Part shown: positions 25,550-34,625 of the stretch, one piece after another | Layout of the letters: every line of letters begins with the position of its first letter | Numbering within the stretch: the first letter of the stretch is position 1 | Assembly (NCBI GenBank): GCA_030427085.1 | Contig: JAUHXH010000002.1 | Span: 1,116,001-1,180,000 of the forward strand | Length of the DNA: 64,000 bases | Direction of reading: 5' to 3' | From: Gammaproteobacteria bacterium | Lineage (GTDB): Bacteria > Pseudomonadota > Gammaproteobacteria > Pseudomonadales > Halieaceae | The notes under the pieces: generated by a model | Told to the model about the DNA's origin: nothing | Seen by the model: only the letters and a program-made list of their open reading frames with translations | The model's database searches: none | Translations under genes and position numbers: made by a program

Positions 25550-27484
25550 TCAGCCGGGTCGATTGGCGATCAGGTTATCTACCACGGACGGATCGGCCAG
25601 GGTACTGGTGTCGCCCAGGCTGCCCAGTTCGTTCTCGGCGATCTTGCGCAGGATGCGCCGCATGATCTTGCCGGAGCGGGTTTTCGGCAGGCCGGGTGCC
25701 CACTGGATGATGTCCGGTTTGGCGATGGGGCCGATTTCCTGCACGCACAATGCCACCAGTTCCTCGCGCAACTGCTCGTTCGGCTCCACGCCCTGCATGG
25801 GGGTAACGTAGCAGTAGATCCCCTGCCCTTTGATGTCGTGGGGGAAGCCCACCACGGCGGCCTCGGCGATGTTGTCGTGCAGCACCAGTGCGCTTTCCAC
25901 TTCGGCAGTACCCATGCGGTGGCCGGACACATTGAGTACGTCGTCCACCCGCCCGGTAATCCAGTAGTAGCCATCCTCGTCGCGAGTAGCGCCATCGCCA
26001 GTGAAGTAGTAGCCCTTGTAGTGGCTGAAGTAGGTGTCGATCATCCGCTGGTGGTCGCCATACACGCTGCGAATCTGGCTGGGCCAGGAGGATTTGATCA
26101 CCAGATAGCCTGCGCCTGCGCCTTCAATTTCGCTGCCGTCTTCGTTCAATAGGGCCAGGTCAACGCCGAAGAAGGGCAGGGTGGCGGAGCCCGGTTTCAG
26201 GTCGGTAGCACCCGGCAGCGGCAGGATCATCTGGGCACCGGTTTCGGTTTGCCACCACGTGTCCACCACCGGGCAGCGAGAGTCGCCCACCACGCGGAAA
26301 TACCACTCCCAGGCTTCGGGGTTGATCGGTTCACCCACGGTGCCGAGCAATCGCAGGCTCGCTCGTGAGCTGCGTTTTACCGGTTCATCGCCCACTGCAT
26401 GCAGGGCACGAATGGCGGTGGGCGCAGTATAGAAGGTGTTTACCTGGTGTTTGTCCACTACCTCCCAGCAGCGGCCCGCATCCGGGTAAGTGGGCACGCC
26501 TTCAAACATCAGGCTAATGGCGCCATTGGCCAGCGGGCCGTACACGATGTAGCTGTGTCCGGTGACCCAGCCCACGTCCGCCGTACACCAGAACACTTCG
26601 CCGTCGCGGTAATCGAAGGCGTATTTGAAGCTCATGGCGCACTGCAGCAGGTAGCCGCCGGTGGTGTGTAATACACCCTTGGGTTTTCCGGTGGAGCCGG
26701 AAGTGTAGAGGATGAACAGCGGGTCCTCGGCATCCATCGGCTCGGGCGGGCAGTCGGTGCTGGCGTTCTGGGTCAGCAGGTGATACCAGACATCGCGCTT
26801 GTCATCCCAGTGGATGTTGTTGCTGGCTGTACGCTCGACGACAACACAGGTGTGCACGTTCGGGCAATCGCGCAGGGCCGCATCCACATTGTTTTTCAGG
26901 GGAATGGTTTTACCGCCTCGCACGCCTTCGTCGGCGGTGATCACCGTTTGGCAGTCGGAGTCGAGGATACGGTCTTTCAGGGCTTCCGGCGAAAAGCCGC
27001 CAAATACCACGGAATGGATTGCGCCAATGCGGGTGCAGGCCAGCATGGCGTAGGCGGCTTCGGGAACCATCGGCATGTAGATACACACGCGGTCACCCTT
27101 TTTAACGCCGCGCGCTTTCAGGCCGTTGGCCAGCTTGCTGACGCGGCTGTGCAGTTCACTGTAGGTGATGTGTTTGCTGTCGGCGGGATCGTCGCCTTCC
27201 CAGATGAATGCGGTCTGGTCGCCGCGCTCGGGCAGGTGCCGGTCGATGCAGTTGTAACTGACGTTGAGCTTGCCGCCCTCAAACCAGGCGGCGTCGCCGT
27301 TGGCGAAATCAAAGCGGCGGACATTGTTCCAGGGGGCGTCCCAGGTCAGGAATTCCTGTGCCATTTGACCCCAGAAAACCTCGGGCTCCTCGAGCGACTG
27401 GCGGTACATCGCCTGGTAGCGCTCGCGGTCGATATGGGCGTCGGCAAAGGATTCGGGAACAGGGTGCACAGGGAAGTCAGACAT
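25550..27484 (-). CDS. acs: Acetyl-CoA synthetase (AMP-forming)
   Basis: A 644-residue enzyme of full family length that converts acetate, ATP and CoA to acetyl-CoA, AMP and pyrophosphate. The phosphate loop [13 protein letters not shown], the hinge sequence [17 protein letters not shown], and the C-terminal [12 protein letters not shown] with the catalytic, commonly acetylated lysine are all present. I start at [19 protein letters not shown]; an in-frame ATG 20 codons upstream gives a non-family leader. Location next to crbS and near actP indicates that it is the enzyme of an acetate-scavenging switch under CrbSR control. Confidence 0.96.
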   Translation of the reverse strand: MSDFPVHPVPESFADAHIDRERYQAMYRQSLEEPEVFWGQMAQEFLTWDAPWNNVRRFDFANGDAAWFEGGKLNVSYNCIDRHLPERGDQTAFIWEGDDPADSKHITYSELHSRVSKLANGLKARGVKKGDRVCIYMPMVPEAAYAMLACTRIGAIHSVVFGGFSPEALKDRILDSDCQTVITADEGVRGGKTIPLKNNVDAALRDCPNVHTCVVVERTASNNIHWDDKRDVWYHLLTQNASTDCPPEPMDAEDPLFILYTSGSTGKPKGVLHTTGGYLLQCAMSFKYAFDYRDGEVFWCTADVGWVTGHSYIVYGPLANGAISLMFEGVPTYPDAGRCWEVVDKHQVNTFYTAPTAIRALHAVGDEPVKRSSRASLRLLGTVGEPINPEAWEWYFRVVGDSRCPVVDTWWQTETGAQMILPLPGATDLKPGSATLPFFGVDLALLNEDGSEIEGAGAGYLVIKSSWPSQIRSVYGDHQRMIDTYFSHYKGYYFTGDGATRDEDGYYWITGRVDDVLNVSGHRMGTAEVESALVLHDNIAEAAVVGFPHDIKGQGIYCYVTPMQGVEPNEQLREELVALCVQEIGPIAKPDIIQWAPGLPKTRSGKIMRRILRKIAENELGSLGDTSTLADPSVVDNLIANRPG

Positions 27485-27544
27485 CGCGGTATCCAGAGTT
27501 TTTATCGAGTCTTGGCATAGTAGCGTTACGGGGCACGGGTGCAA

Positions 27545-27560
27545 CCCGACGATGGTCGTA
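27545..27560 (-). promoter_or_regulatory. Weak CrbR-like site in the acs upstream region
   Basis: The 292-bp gap between acs and the divergent HAD/PlsC gene shows little else that is recognisable. CCCGACGATGGTCGTA here agrees with the plus-strand form of the crbS site at about 11 of 16 positions and is 61-76 bp upstream of acs, a spacing similar to the site before DUF4212. The match alone would not be convincing. Confidence 0.25.
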
Positions 27561-27776
27561 ATTGGTGCCGTCGCCTGCCCTGTTTCTGTGCAGTTTTGCC
27601 AATCTATGGTGCATCGAATCCATTGTCATTCCCCTGTCACGGCCTCACGATACCGTTCTGGCCTTGTTTTCCCATGATGGCAAGTATCTTGCACGTACAG
27701 TCACTGAAGCACAGTGACGGTGCGGGGCAGCGGTATGACGCCACGGCACGGCCACCTACCCGGAGGAGGAGTTTCC

Positions 27777-29249
27777 ATGCCCATGCCGCCCGATTTGGTG
27801 CAGCACCTTCAGACCCTCGAACCCGCGGGCGAAACGCCCGTGTTGGCGATTTTTGACCTGGACCGCACCCTGATTCTCGGTTACTCAGTGTTGGCACTGA
27901 TGTGGGAATACGTGCGCAAAGGTGATCGCAGCAAAGCGGCGGCAGCCAAAGAACTGCTGGCTCACATGGATCGGCGCGGAGCGCGCCGTTCCAGCGCTTC
28001 GCTGTACAAACAACTGATCTCGGGATTGGCCGGCGAATCCGAAGCCTGTCTGCAGGCGGCCGGGGAAGCCGCCTTTGACCAGCACGTGGCGGCGAGCATC
28101 TTCCGCGAGGCCAGGCAACTGCTGGAAGCACACCGTGCCATGGGTCACCGGGTGGTGATTATTTCCGCCGCCACACGCTATCAGGTTGCGCCGGTAGCGC
28201 GCGCCCTGGGTGTGGAGCACTTCAGCTGCACTGAACTGGAAGTGGAAGAGGGGCGTTTTACCGGTCGCATCAAGGGCCAGCTGTGCTACGGCGAGGGCAA
28301 GGTCAATGCCGCGCGGCGCTATATCCGCCGCTGGGGTGCTCGTTTCCGCGATACCTGGTTCTACAGCGACAGCAAGGACGACCTGCCTCTGCTGCGTAAA
28401 GTGGGCAACCCGGTTGCCACCAACCCGTCAGAGGGTCTGGCGGCCTACGCCGGCGAACACGATTGGCCCGTACTGCGTTTTTCCAGCCGCGGCAAACCCG
28501 GGGCGGAAAGCCTGCTGCGCACCGCGTTGGCGGCCAACTCTGTGATCACCGCCGCAGTGGCCGGTGCTGCCACCTGGTTGTGGTCGCGCTCTCCACGGGA
28601 AGCGGGTAACCGGATGGTGTCCTGTCTGGGTGACGTTGGATCAGCGCTGGCGGGTCTGGATTTCGAGATCCGCGGCACTGAACACTTGCATGCTGTGCGC
28701 CCGGCGATTTTTATTTTCAATCACCAGAGCTACCTCGATTCGCTGGTGATGGCCCACCTGTTGCGCCGTGACTTTGTCGCTTTCGTGAAACAGGAAGTGG
28801 CCGACAACCCGCTACTGGGTCCTATCCTGCGCGCGCATGGCACTATCTTTGTATCGCGCGGTGCTCAGGACCAGAGCGGTTGCATGGATCAGGCCCGCGT
28901 AGCGATAGAGGGCGGCAAAAGCCTGGCGATTGCGCCGGAGGGAACCCGCAGTGCGACCGGCGAGTTGCTGCCCTTCAAACCGGGTGCCTTTCTGCTGGCG
29001 CGGCGCATGGGCGTGCCCGTAGTACCGGTGGTATTGCACAATGTGGCGGACGCGCTGCCCAAAGGGCGCTTCCTGCTGCGCCCGGCAACGATTGAGATCA
29101 CCATTTTGCCGCCGCTGATGCCGGATGAAATCCGCAATGCCAGACGGGCCGCAGAGTCCACCGCCGCAAGCTACCGGCAGACTCTGCGCGAAGGGTGGCC
29201 ACGGCTGGAGTCACTACCGCTGGAGTCACTGCCGGAAGCTGTTGCCTGA
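27777..29249 (+). CDS. HAD-IB phosphatase / 1-acylglycerol-3-phosphate acyltransferase fusion
   Basis: A 490-residue two-domain protein. The N-terminal half (about 20-240) is a HAD-IB hydrolase of the SerB-like type with FDLDRTLI, an ISAATRYQVAPVA region and DSKDDLPLL. The C-terminal half (about 280-460) is a PlsC acyltransferase with the catalytic NHQSYLD (HX4D type) and the EGTRS motif followed by FKPGAF. A hydrophobic segment links them. The fusion is known in proteobacteria and probably acts at the membrane in phospholipid synthesis, acylating lysophosphatidate and possibly dephosphorylating a related intermediate. The ATG is chosen because CGGAGGAGGAG lies directly upstream. Confidence 0.9.
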   Translation: MPMPPDLVQHLQTLEPAGETPVLAIFDLDRTLILGYSVLALMWEYVRKGDRSKAAAAKELLAHMDRRGARRSSASLYKQLISGLAGESEACLQAAGEAAFDQHVAASIFREARQLLEAHRAMGHRVVIISAATRYQVAPVARALGVEHFSCTELEVEEGRFTGRIKGQLCYGEGKVNAARRYIRRWGARFRDTWFYSDSKDDLPLLRKVGNPVATNPSEGLAAYAGEHDWPVLRFSSRGKPGAESLLRTALAANSVITAAVAGAATWLWSRSPREAGNRMVSCLGDVGSALAGLDFEIRGTEHLHAVRPAIFIFNHQSYLDSLVMAHLLRRDFVAFVKQEVADNPLLGPILRAHGTIFVSRGAQDQSGCMDQARVAIEGGKSLAIAPEGTRSATGELLPFKPGAFLLARRMGVPVVPVVLHNVADALPKGRFLLRPATIEITILPPLMPDEIRNARRAAESTAASYRQTLREGWPRLESLPLESLPEAVA

Positions 29250-29259
29250 CCGCATCAAT

Positions 29260-29285
29260 TGCCCTGGGGCGTGAGCCCCGGGGCA
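29260..29285. terminator. Bidirectional hairpin between converging genes
   Basis: TGCCCTGGGGC and GCCCCGGGGCA form an 11-bp stem with one wobble pair and a GTGA loop. It lies exactly between the stop codons of two converging genes. There is no long T run on either side. Confidence 0.6.
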
Positions 29286-29286
29286 G

Positions 29287-29568
29287 TCACTCGTCCTGGT
29301 CCTTGCCCTTTTTGTCGCGATCCTTGTCCAGGTCGAGTTTGTCCCCAAGATCTTCCCGCGCACCCTCTACCTTTTTCCCGGCGTCTTTCTTCGCATCCTT
29401 GGCCAGTTTGTCGGCGTCGCAGGAGCCGTGTACACCTACGGTGGCCTCCATGGCCGCATTGCGGGCCGCTTTTTTGGCATTGCAGTCGATGATGTCTGGC
29501 TTCTTCAGGTCCGCGAGCGCGGGAGCTACCAGAGACAACAGGGCCGCCATCACAGTCAATCTGTTCAC
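29287..29568 (-). CDS. Small secreted Lys/Asp-rich hypothetical protein
   Basis: A 93-residue protein of unknown function. A signal peptide (LTVMAALLSLVAPALA, cleavage probably after ALA near residue 19) is followed by a short domain with two cysteines, CNAKKAARNAAMEAT to GSC, that may pair. The tail is very charged and low in complexity, rich in Lys-Asp alternations (KDAKKDAGKK, DKDRDKKGKDQDE). It should be periplasmic and intrinsically disordered at its C-terminus. Its neighbours give no clue. Confidence 0.7.
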   Translation of the reverse strand: MNRLTVMAALLSLVAPALADLKKPDIIDCNAKKAARNAAMEATVGVHGSCDADKLAKDAKKDAGKKVEGAREDLGDKLDLDKDRDKKGKDQDE

Positions 29569-29747
29569 ACTCTACTCCTGTCAGCGGGCACTTTTGCCCT
29601 TGCTTACTGTCCTTTAGCCTAGTCCAAACTGTTCGATCTGTGCAGCGGCCTCGCGAAAGCAGCACCGCTATTCGCGACGCCCTCGGCGCGCTACAATGCG
29701 GCGCCCTGCACCGCAGCCGCTCTTTCTGTACACGTCACCGGATTTTT

Positions 29748-30785
29748 ATGCGCAAACTGTTTATTGTCCTGCTCCTCGCCCTGGCCGCCGTTGCCGGTTG
29801 GTTTTATTTCAATGGTCAACAGACCGCTCAGCACAGCGGCAGTCGCTCGCTGCCCACAGTCACCGCCTGGCCAGTGACCCTGGGCGAATTCACCGATGAA
29901 GTCTCGGCACTGGGTACACTGCGCGCACGCGAATCGGTGGATATCACCAGCAGTGTCTCCGACGTGGTGGTTGGCCTGCACTTTGAGGACGGCGACCGGG
30001 TGGAAGCGGGTCAGAAACTGGTCACGCTGCGCCAGGACGAAGAACAGGCGGCGCTGCGAGTACAGCAGGAGAATCTGGCGGACGCGGAGCGTGAGGTGGA
30101 GCGGCTGAAAAACCTCGCCCAGCGCAATCAGGTGGCGCAGACGGATCTGGATGCGGAGCGTACTCGCGCCGCGGTAGCCCGCCACTCTATTGAAGAAGTT
30201 CGCGCCCGGCTGGAAAACCTCAACATTGCCGCTCCCTTCAGTGGCCAGCTTGGCTTGCGCCTGGTCAGCCTGGGCGCGCTGGTCACACCGGGCCAGCGAA
30301 TCACTACCCTCGATGACGACAGCCTGATGCGGCTCGACTTCACCGTAGGCAGTGCCTTCCTGCCCTTTATTCAGGTCGGGCGCACAATCAATGCCCGCAC
30401 GCCGGCCTACAATCGCAGCTTCAGCGGCACGGTGAGCGCCGTCGACAGCCGCGTGGATACGGTGTCGCGTTCGATTACCGCGCGGGCTGTTCTGCCGAAC
30501 GAGGACGGCCTGCTGAAGCCGGGCATGCTGATGGAGGTGCGCTTGTTGGGTGCCACGCGTGAAGCGCTGCTACTACCCGAGGAAGCTTTGGTCTCCAGGG
30601 CCGCCGAGCACTACGTGTGGTTGCTGGACGGCGATTCCGCACGGCGCACACAGGTCACGATTGGCTCGCGCCGCCCGGGCTGGGTAGAAGTCACCTCCGG
30701 CCTGCAAGTGGGTGACGTGGTGGTGCGCGATGGCGTGGGCAAACTGCGGGGTACCGAGGCCCAGGTCGCCCTGGTGGAGGGCTGA
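29748..30785 (+). CDS. RND efflux periplasmic adaptor (membrane fusion protein)
   Basis: A 345-residue membrane fusion protein. An N-terminal membrane anchor (LFIVLLLALAAVAGWFYF) leads into a barrel-sandwich (lipoyl-like) half-motif, DGDRVEAGQKLVTL. A short alpha-helical hairpin follows (QENLADAEREVERLKNLAQR), then the second lipoyl half (IAAPFSGQLGLRLVSLGALV), and beta-barrel and membrane-proximal domains end the protein. The ATG at MRKLF gives a proper signal anchor. It lies 3 bp before the RND permease gene and connects it to an outer-membrane channel. No outer-membrane factor is encoded in this window. Confidence 0.92.
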   Translation: MRKLFIVLLLALAAVAGWFYFNGQQTAQHSGSRSLPTVTAWPVTLGEFTDEVSALGTLRARESVDITSSVSDVVVGLHFEDGDRVEAGQKLVTLRQDEEQAALRVQQENLADAEREVERLKNLAQRNQVAQTDLDAERTRAAVARHSIEEVRARLENLNIAAPFSGQLGLRLVSLGALVTPGQRITTLDDDSLMRLDFTVGSAFLPFIQVGRTINARTPAYNRSFSGTVSAVDSRVDTVSRSITARAVLPNEDGLLKPGMLMEVRLLGATREALLLPEEALVSRAAEHYVWLLDGDSARRTQVTIGSRRPGWVEVTSGLQVGDVVVRDGVGKLRGTEAQVALVEG

Positions 30786-30788
30786 GTC

Positions 30789-33700
30789 ATGAAAATCTCC
30801 GATACTTCGGTGCGGCGCCCGGTATTGGCGCTGGTTATCAATGCCCTGTTACTCGCCTTCGGTTTGATCGCCTTTGACCGTCTGCCGCTGCGCGAGTACC
30901 CCGATATCGACTCACCGATCATCAACGTTGCCACCCAGTACCCTGGCGCCTCTGCCGCCGTGGTCGAAAACAAGATCACCCAGGTCCTTGAGGATCGCTT
31001 GTCCGGCCTTGAAGGTCTGAAAACCATGACGTCCCGCAGTCAGGACGGTGCGGCCAACATCACCCTGGAGTTCGAGATTTCCCGCAACATCGATTCCGCT
31101 GCCAATGACGTTCGCGACCGGGTATCCCGCGTGACCGGTAACCTGCCAGAGGAGGCCGAACCGCCGGAAGTGGAGAAGTCACAGAACGACGATCAGGTGC
31201 TGTACTGGGTGCATCTGGTGGCACCCAGCCTCGACGCGCTGGAACTGACCGATTACGTGCGCCGTTATCTGGAGGATCGCTTCGCCTCCCTGGATGGGGT
31301 GGCGCGCATCCGCATTTCCGGGCAGCAGGTTTACTCGATGCGCATCTGGCTGGACCGCAACGCGTTGGTGGCGCGGCGGCTGACAGTGACCGATGTAGAG
31401 GCCGCGATTCGCAATCAGAACATCGAACTGCCGGCGGGTACGGTAAAATCCGAAAACCGCGATTTCGTGGTGCGGGTGGAGCGTTCCTATATTGACGCCA
31501 ATGACTTCCGCAAACTCGTCGTAGGGCGTGGCGAAGATGGTTACCTGGTACGCATGGGTGACATTGCGCGGGTGGAACTGGCCAGTGCCGAGCATCGTAG
31601 CCTGTTCCGCGGCAATGCCGAGTCCATGGTGGGCCTGGGGATCGTCAAGCAGAGCACAGCCAATGCCCTCGATGTCAGCCGTGCGGTGAATGAAGAAATC
31701 GCGCGGGTGAACGCAGTGCTGCCGGGCGACATGCGCCTGGTGGGCAGTTTCGACAATTCGAAGTTCGTCGAAGCGGCTGTCTCCGAGGTGTATAAAACCC
31801 TGGGAATCGCGGCGGTGTTGGTGGTGCTGGTGATCTTCATCTTCCTCGGCGATCCCCGCAGTGTATTGGTGCCCGCGATCACGGTACCGGTCTCGCTGAT
31901 CAGCGCCTTTACCGCCTTGTACGCCTTTGATTACAGCATCAATCTATTGACCCTGCTGGCGTTGGTGTTGGCCATCGGTCTGGTGGTGGATGACAGCATC
32001 GTGGTACTGGAAAACATTCACCGCCGACTGGTGAACGGCGAGTCACCGTTGGTGGCTGCTTACCGTGGTGCCCGACAGGTCGGATTCGCGGTATTGGCGA
32101 CCACGGCCGTGTTGGTGGCGGTGTTTGTGCCGATCACCTTTATGGAAGGCAACATAGGGCGCCTGTTCGGTGAGTTCGCGGTAACTCTGGCGGTGGCCGT
32201 GTGTTTCTCAACACTGGTTGCGCTGACCCTCGGACCGATGGTGTGCAGCAAGCTCCTGCGCGCAGACAAACTGCACAATCCGCTGGCGGATGCAGTGGAA
32301 TCACTGGATCGGCGTACAGAGCGCGCCTATCAGAAACTGCTGCAGCCCCTGTTGGGGCGCCCCGTGGTGGCCTTGCTGGCGGTGCTTGTGGCTTTGGTTG
32401 GCAGCTACTTTTTGTTCAAGCAGGTGCCACAGGAATACGCTCCGCAGGAGGATCGCGGTTCTTTCTTTATGGCCCTCACCACCCCCGAAGGCTCCTCTTA
32501 CGAATACACACTGAAGCAGACCCTGATGGCCGAGGAACGGCTGTTGCCACTGGTGGAATCCGGTGAGGTAAAACGCCTGCTGATTCGCGCGCCCTCCTGG
32601 GGCTCCGGTGAGTCCTTCAATGGGGCCTTCGCCATCATGGTGCTGGAGGATTGGGACAAGCGTGCCCGCAGCACGCAGGAAATCATGAACGACGCCCGGC
32701 AGCGCTTGAGTGATATCGCCGGGGCCCGTGTGTTCCTGCGCGGTGCGCGTTCACTCGGCGGCGGTCAGGGTGATCCGGTACAGTTCGTGGTGGGTGGCAA
32801 TACCTATGAGGACCTGGCCCAGTGGCAGGACTACCTGCTGGAGGAAATCGCGAATAATCCGGGTCTGGTAGGCGTGGAATCCGACTTCAAGCCCACCAAG
32901 CCACAGTTGCGTATCGCCATCGATCGCAACCGCGCCGGCGACCTTGGCGTGAGTGTGCTGGATATCAGTCGCACGCTTGAAACCCTGCTGGGGTCGCGCA
33001 AAGTCACCACCTTCCTGATGGGTGGGCGCGAATACGACGTGATTCTGGAAGGCGAACGTACCCAGCAGCGGACCCTGACCGATCTCACCGATATCTACGT
33101 GCGCTCGGCCACCACTGGCGAACTGATTCCCCTGTCCAACCTGGTGAGCCTGCGCGAAGAGGCCGACGCCGCAACCCGCAATCGCTACAACCGGGTGCGC
33201 GCCATCACCATTTCCGCCGGCCTGGCCGACGGTTACTCGCTGGGTGAGGCGCTGGACTACCTGGAAGAACTGGTGCGAACAGAATTGCCCGAGGAAGCCA
33301 GCATCGATTACAAGGGCGAATCGCTGGAATACGTGACTGCGTCCTCCTCTGTGGTCTTCACCTTTGGCCTGGCTATTCTGGTGGTCTATCTGGTGATGGC
33401 CGCCCAGTTCGAATCGTTGATTCATCCACTGGTGATTATGTTTACCGTGCCGCTGGCATTGGTTGGCGGGCTCGGTGGCCTGCTGCTGTTTGATCAATCC
33501 CTGAATATCTACTCGCAGGTGGGGATGATCATGTTGCTGGGTCTGGCTACCAAAAACGGCATCCTGATTGTGGAGTTCATCAACCAGCTCCGCGATCAGG
33601 GGGTGGCGTTCGAAGAGGCCGTGGCACGCGGTGCTGCTTCGCGCCTACGCCCGATACTGATGACCGCGGTAACCACCATCATGGGTGCCGTCCCGCTGGT

Positions 33701-33911
33701 GCTGGCCGCCGGCCCGGGCCATGAATCCCGCACTGTTATCGGTATTGTGGTGATGTGTGGCGTGTTCGTCGCCACGCTGATCACGATCTTCGTGGTACCA
33801 CTGGCATATTGCTTGTTGGCCCGCGGTACGGACTCCCCGGAAGCCATTTCGCGGCGGCTTGAACAGGAGTTGGGGCAGGATTTTGCCCAACTGGATCGCG
33901 AAAAAGCTTAA
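30789..33911 (+). CDS. RND family efflux permease (HAE1-like)
   Basis: A 1040-residue inner-membrane proton/drug antiporter of full family length. It has the N-terminal helix after TSVRRPVLALVINALL, two large periplasmic loops, and the TM4 proton-relay segment LALVLAIGLVVDDSIVVLEN with its Asp pair. A second repeat contains ATKNGILIVEF. It belongs to the MexB/MexI/VexB group of hydrophobic and amphiphilic compound exporters. It is in an operon with the adaptor. Substrate is unknown. Confidence 0.95.
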   Translation: MKISDTSVRRPVLALVINALLLAFGLIAFDRLPLREYPDIDSPIINVATQYPGASAAVVENKITQVLEDRLSGLEGLKTMTSRSQDGAANITLEFEISRNIDSAANDVRDRVSRVTGNLPEEAEPPEVEKSQNDDQVLYWVHLVAPSLDALELTDYVRRYLEDRFASLDGVARIRISGQQVYSMRIWLDRNALVARRLTVTDVEAAIRNQNIELPAGTVKSENRDFVVRVERSYIDANDFRKLVVGRGEDGYLVRMGDIARVELASAEHRSLFRGNAESMVGLGIVKQSTANALDVSRAVNEEIARVNAVLPGDMRLVGSFDNSKFVEAAVSEVYKTLGIAAVLVVLVIFIFLGDPRSVLVPAITVPVSLISAFTALYAFDYSINLLTLLALVLAIGLVVDDSIVVLENIHRRLVNGESPLVAAYRGARQVGFAVLATTAVLVAVFVPITFMEGNIGRLFGEFAVTLAVAVCFSTLVALTLGPMVCSKLLRADKLHNPLADAVESLDRRTERAYQKLLQPLLGRPVVALLAVLVALVGSYFLFKQVPQEYAPQEDRGSFFMALTTPEGSSYEYTLKQTLMAEERLLPLVESGEVKRLLIRAPSWGSGESFNGAFAIMVLEDWDKRARSTQEIMNDARQRLSDIAGARVFLRGARSLGGGQGDPVQFVVGGNTYEDLAQWQDYLLEEIANNPGLVGVESDFKPTKPQLRIAIDRNRAGDLGVSVLDISRTLETLLGSRKVTTFLMGGREYDVILEGERTQQRTLTDLTDIYVRSATTGELIPLSNLVSLREEADAATRNRYNRVRAITISAGLADGYSLGEALDYLEELVRTELPEEASIDYKGESLEYVTASSSVVFTFGLAILVVYLVMAAQFESLIHPLVIMFTVPLALVGGLGGLLLFDQSLNIYSQVGMIMLLGLATKNGILIVEFINQLRDQGVAFEEAVARGAASRLRPILMTAVTTIMGAVPLVLAAGPGHESRTVIGIVVMCGVFVATLITIFVVPLAYCLLARGTDSPEAISRRLEQELGQDFAQLDREKA

Positions 33912-33998
33912 AAACTGTTGAAGATCGGGCCATGAAGGGCGTTGCCATGGAGGAACTGTGCCAGAATAAGCGGTGACGCGGCTCGATACTGACGCCTG

Positions 33999-34013
33999 TC
34001 AGCACCGTGCTGA
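33999..34013. repeat. Perfect palindrome upstream of the ECF sigma gene
   Basis: TCAGCACCGTGCTGA has 7-bp arms around one central base. It sits 40 bp upstream of the sigma factor GTG in a 141-bp gap. Without a T run it looks more like an operator than a terminator for the RND operon, though a weak terminator cannot be excluded. Confidence 0.4.
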
Positions 34014-34052
34014 GCCGACTGTCGTCTATCAGGGATAGAGGGGCGCTGGGCT

Positions 34053-34625
34053 GTGAGCACTAACGAGAACATCACCTCCTTACTCAGGCAGTGGCGAGCC
34101 GGCAATCCGGATGCCCTGGCCGAGCTGACCCCTTTGGTCTACAACGAGTTGCGGGCTCGCGCACAGCGGGCCTTTCGCTCTGAGCGTGCTGGGCACACGC
34201 TGCAACCCACCGCGCTGGTGCACGAGTTATATGATCGACTCGATGCGGTGGACGTTAACTGGCAGGACCGCAGTCACTTCTTCGCCCTCTGTTCCCAGAT
34301 GATGCGCCGTATTCTCGTCGATCACGCGCGTGCCCGGTCATCGGCGAAGCGCGGTGGTAATGCCCAGATGATTGCTATTGATACCAGCGTGGTTGCCGAC
34401 TTGCCACTGCATGAGGATCTGCTGAATGTAGACCGCGCTCTGGAGCGCCTGGCCGAGCTGGATCAACGCAAAGCTGACCTGCTCGACCTGCAAATCTTTG
34501 GCGGCCTGACCTTCCAGGAAATGGAGGAGGTAACCGGCTTGTCCAGTAGCACGCTGGACCGCGACCTGCGCTTCGCCCGTTCCTGGTTGAAAGCCCAAAT
34601 GTCTGCCACTGAGAGCTTGCAGTGA
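34053..34625 (+). CDS. ECF-type RNA polymerase sigma factor
   Basis: A 190-residue sigma-70 family factor of the ECF group. Region 2 covers about residues 15-90 (PTALVHELYDRL, SHFFALCSQMMRRILVDHAR), and region 4 has FGGLTFQEMEEVTGLSSSTLDRDLRFARSWLK. The sequence resembles the ECF subgroup (TIGR02999 type) that is encoded next to Ser/Thr kinases, not anti-sigma factors. The GTG start is used. Its stop overlaps the kinase start (GTGA), implying co-expression and probably control of the sigma factor by phosphorylation. Target promoters are not identifiable here. Confidence 0.9.
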   Translation: MSTNENITSLLRQWRAGNPDALAELTPLVYNELRARAQRAFRSERAGHTLQPTALVHELYDRLDAVDVNWQDRSHFFALCSQMMRRILVDHARARSSAKRGGNAQMIAIDTSVVADLPLHEDLLNVDRALERLAELDQRKADLLDLQIFGGLTFQEMEEVTGLSSSTLDRDLRFARSWLKAQMSATESLQ

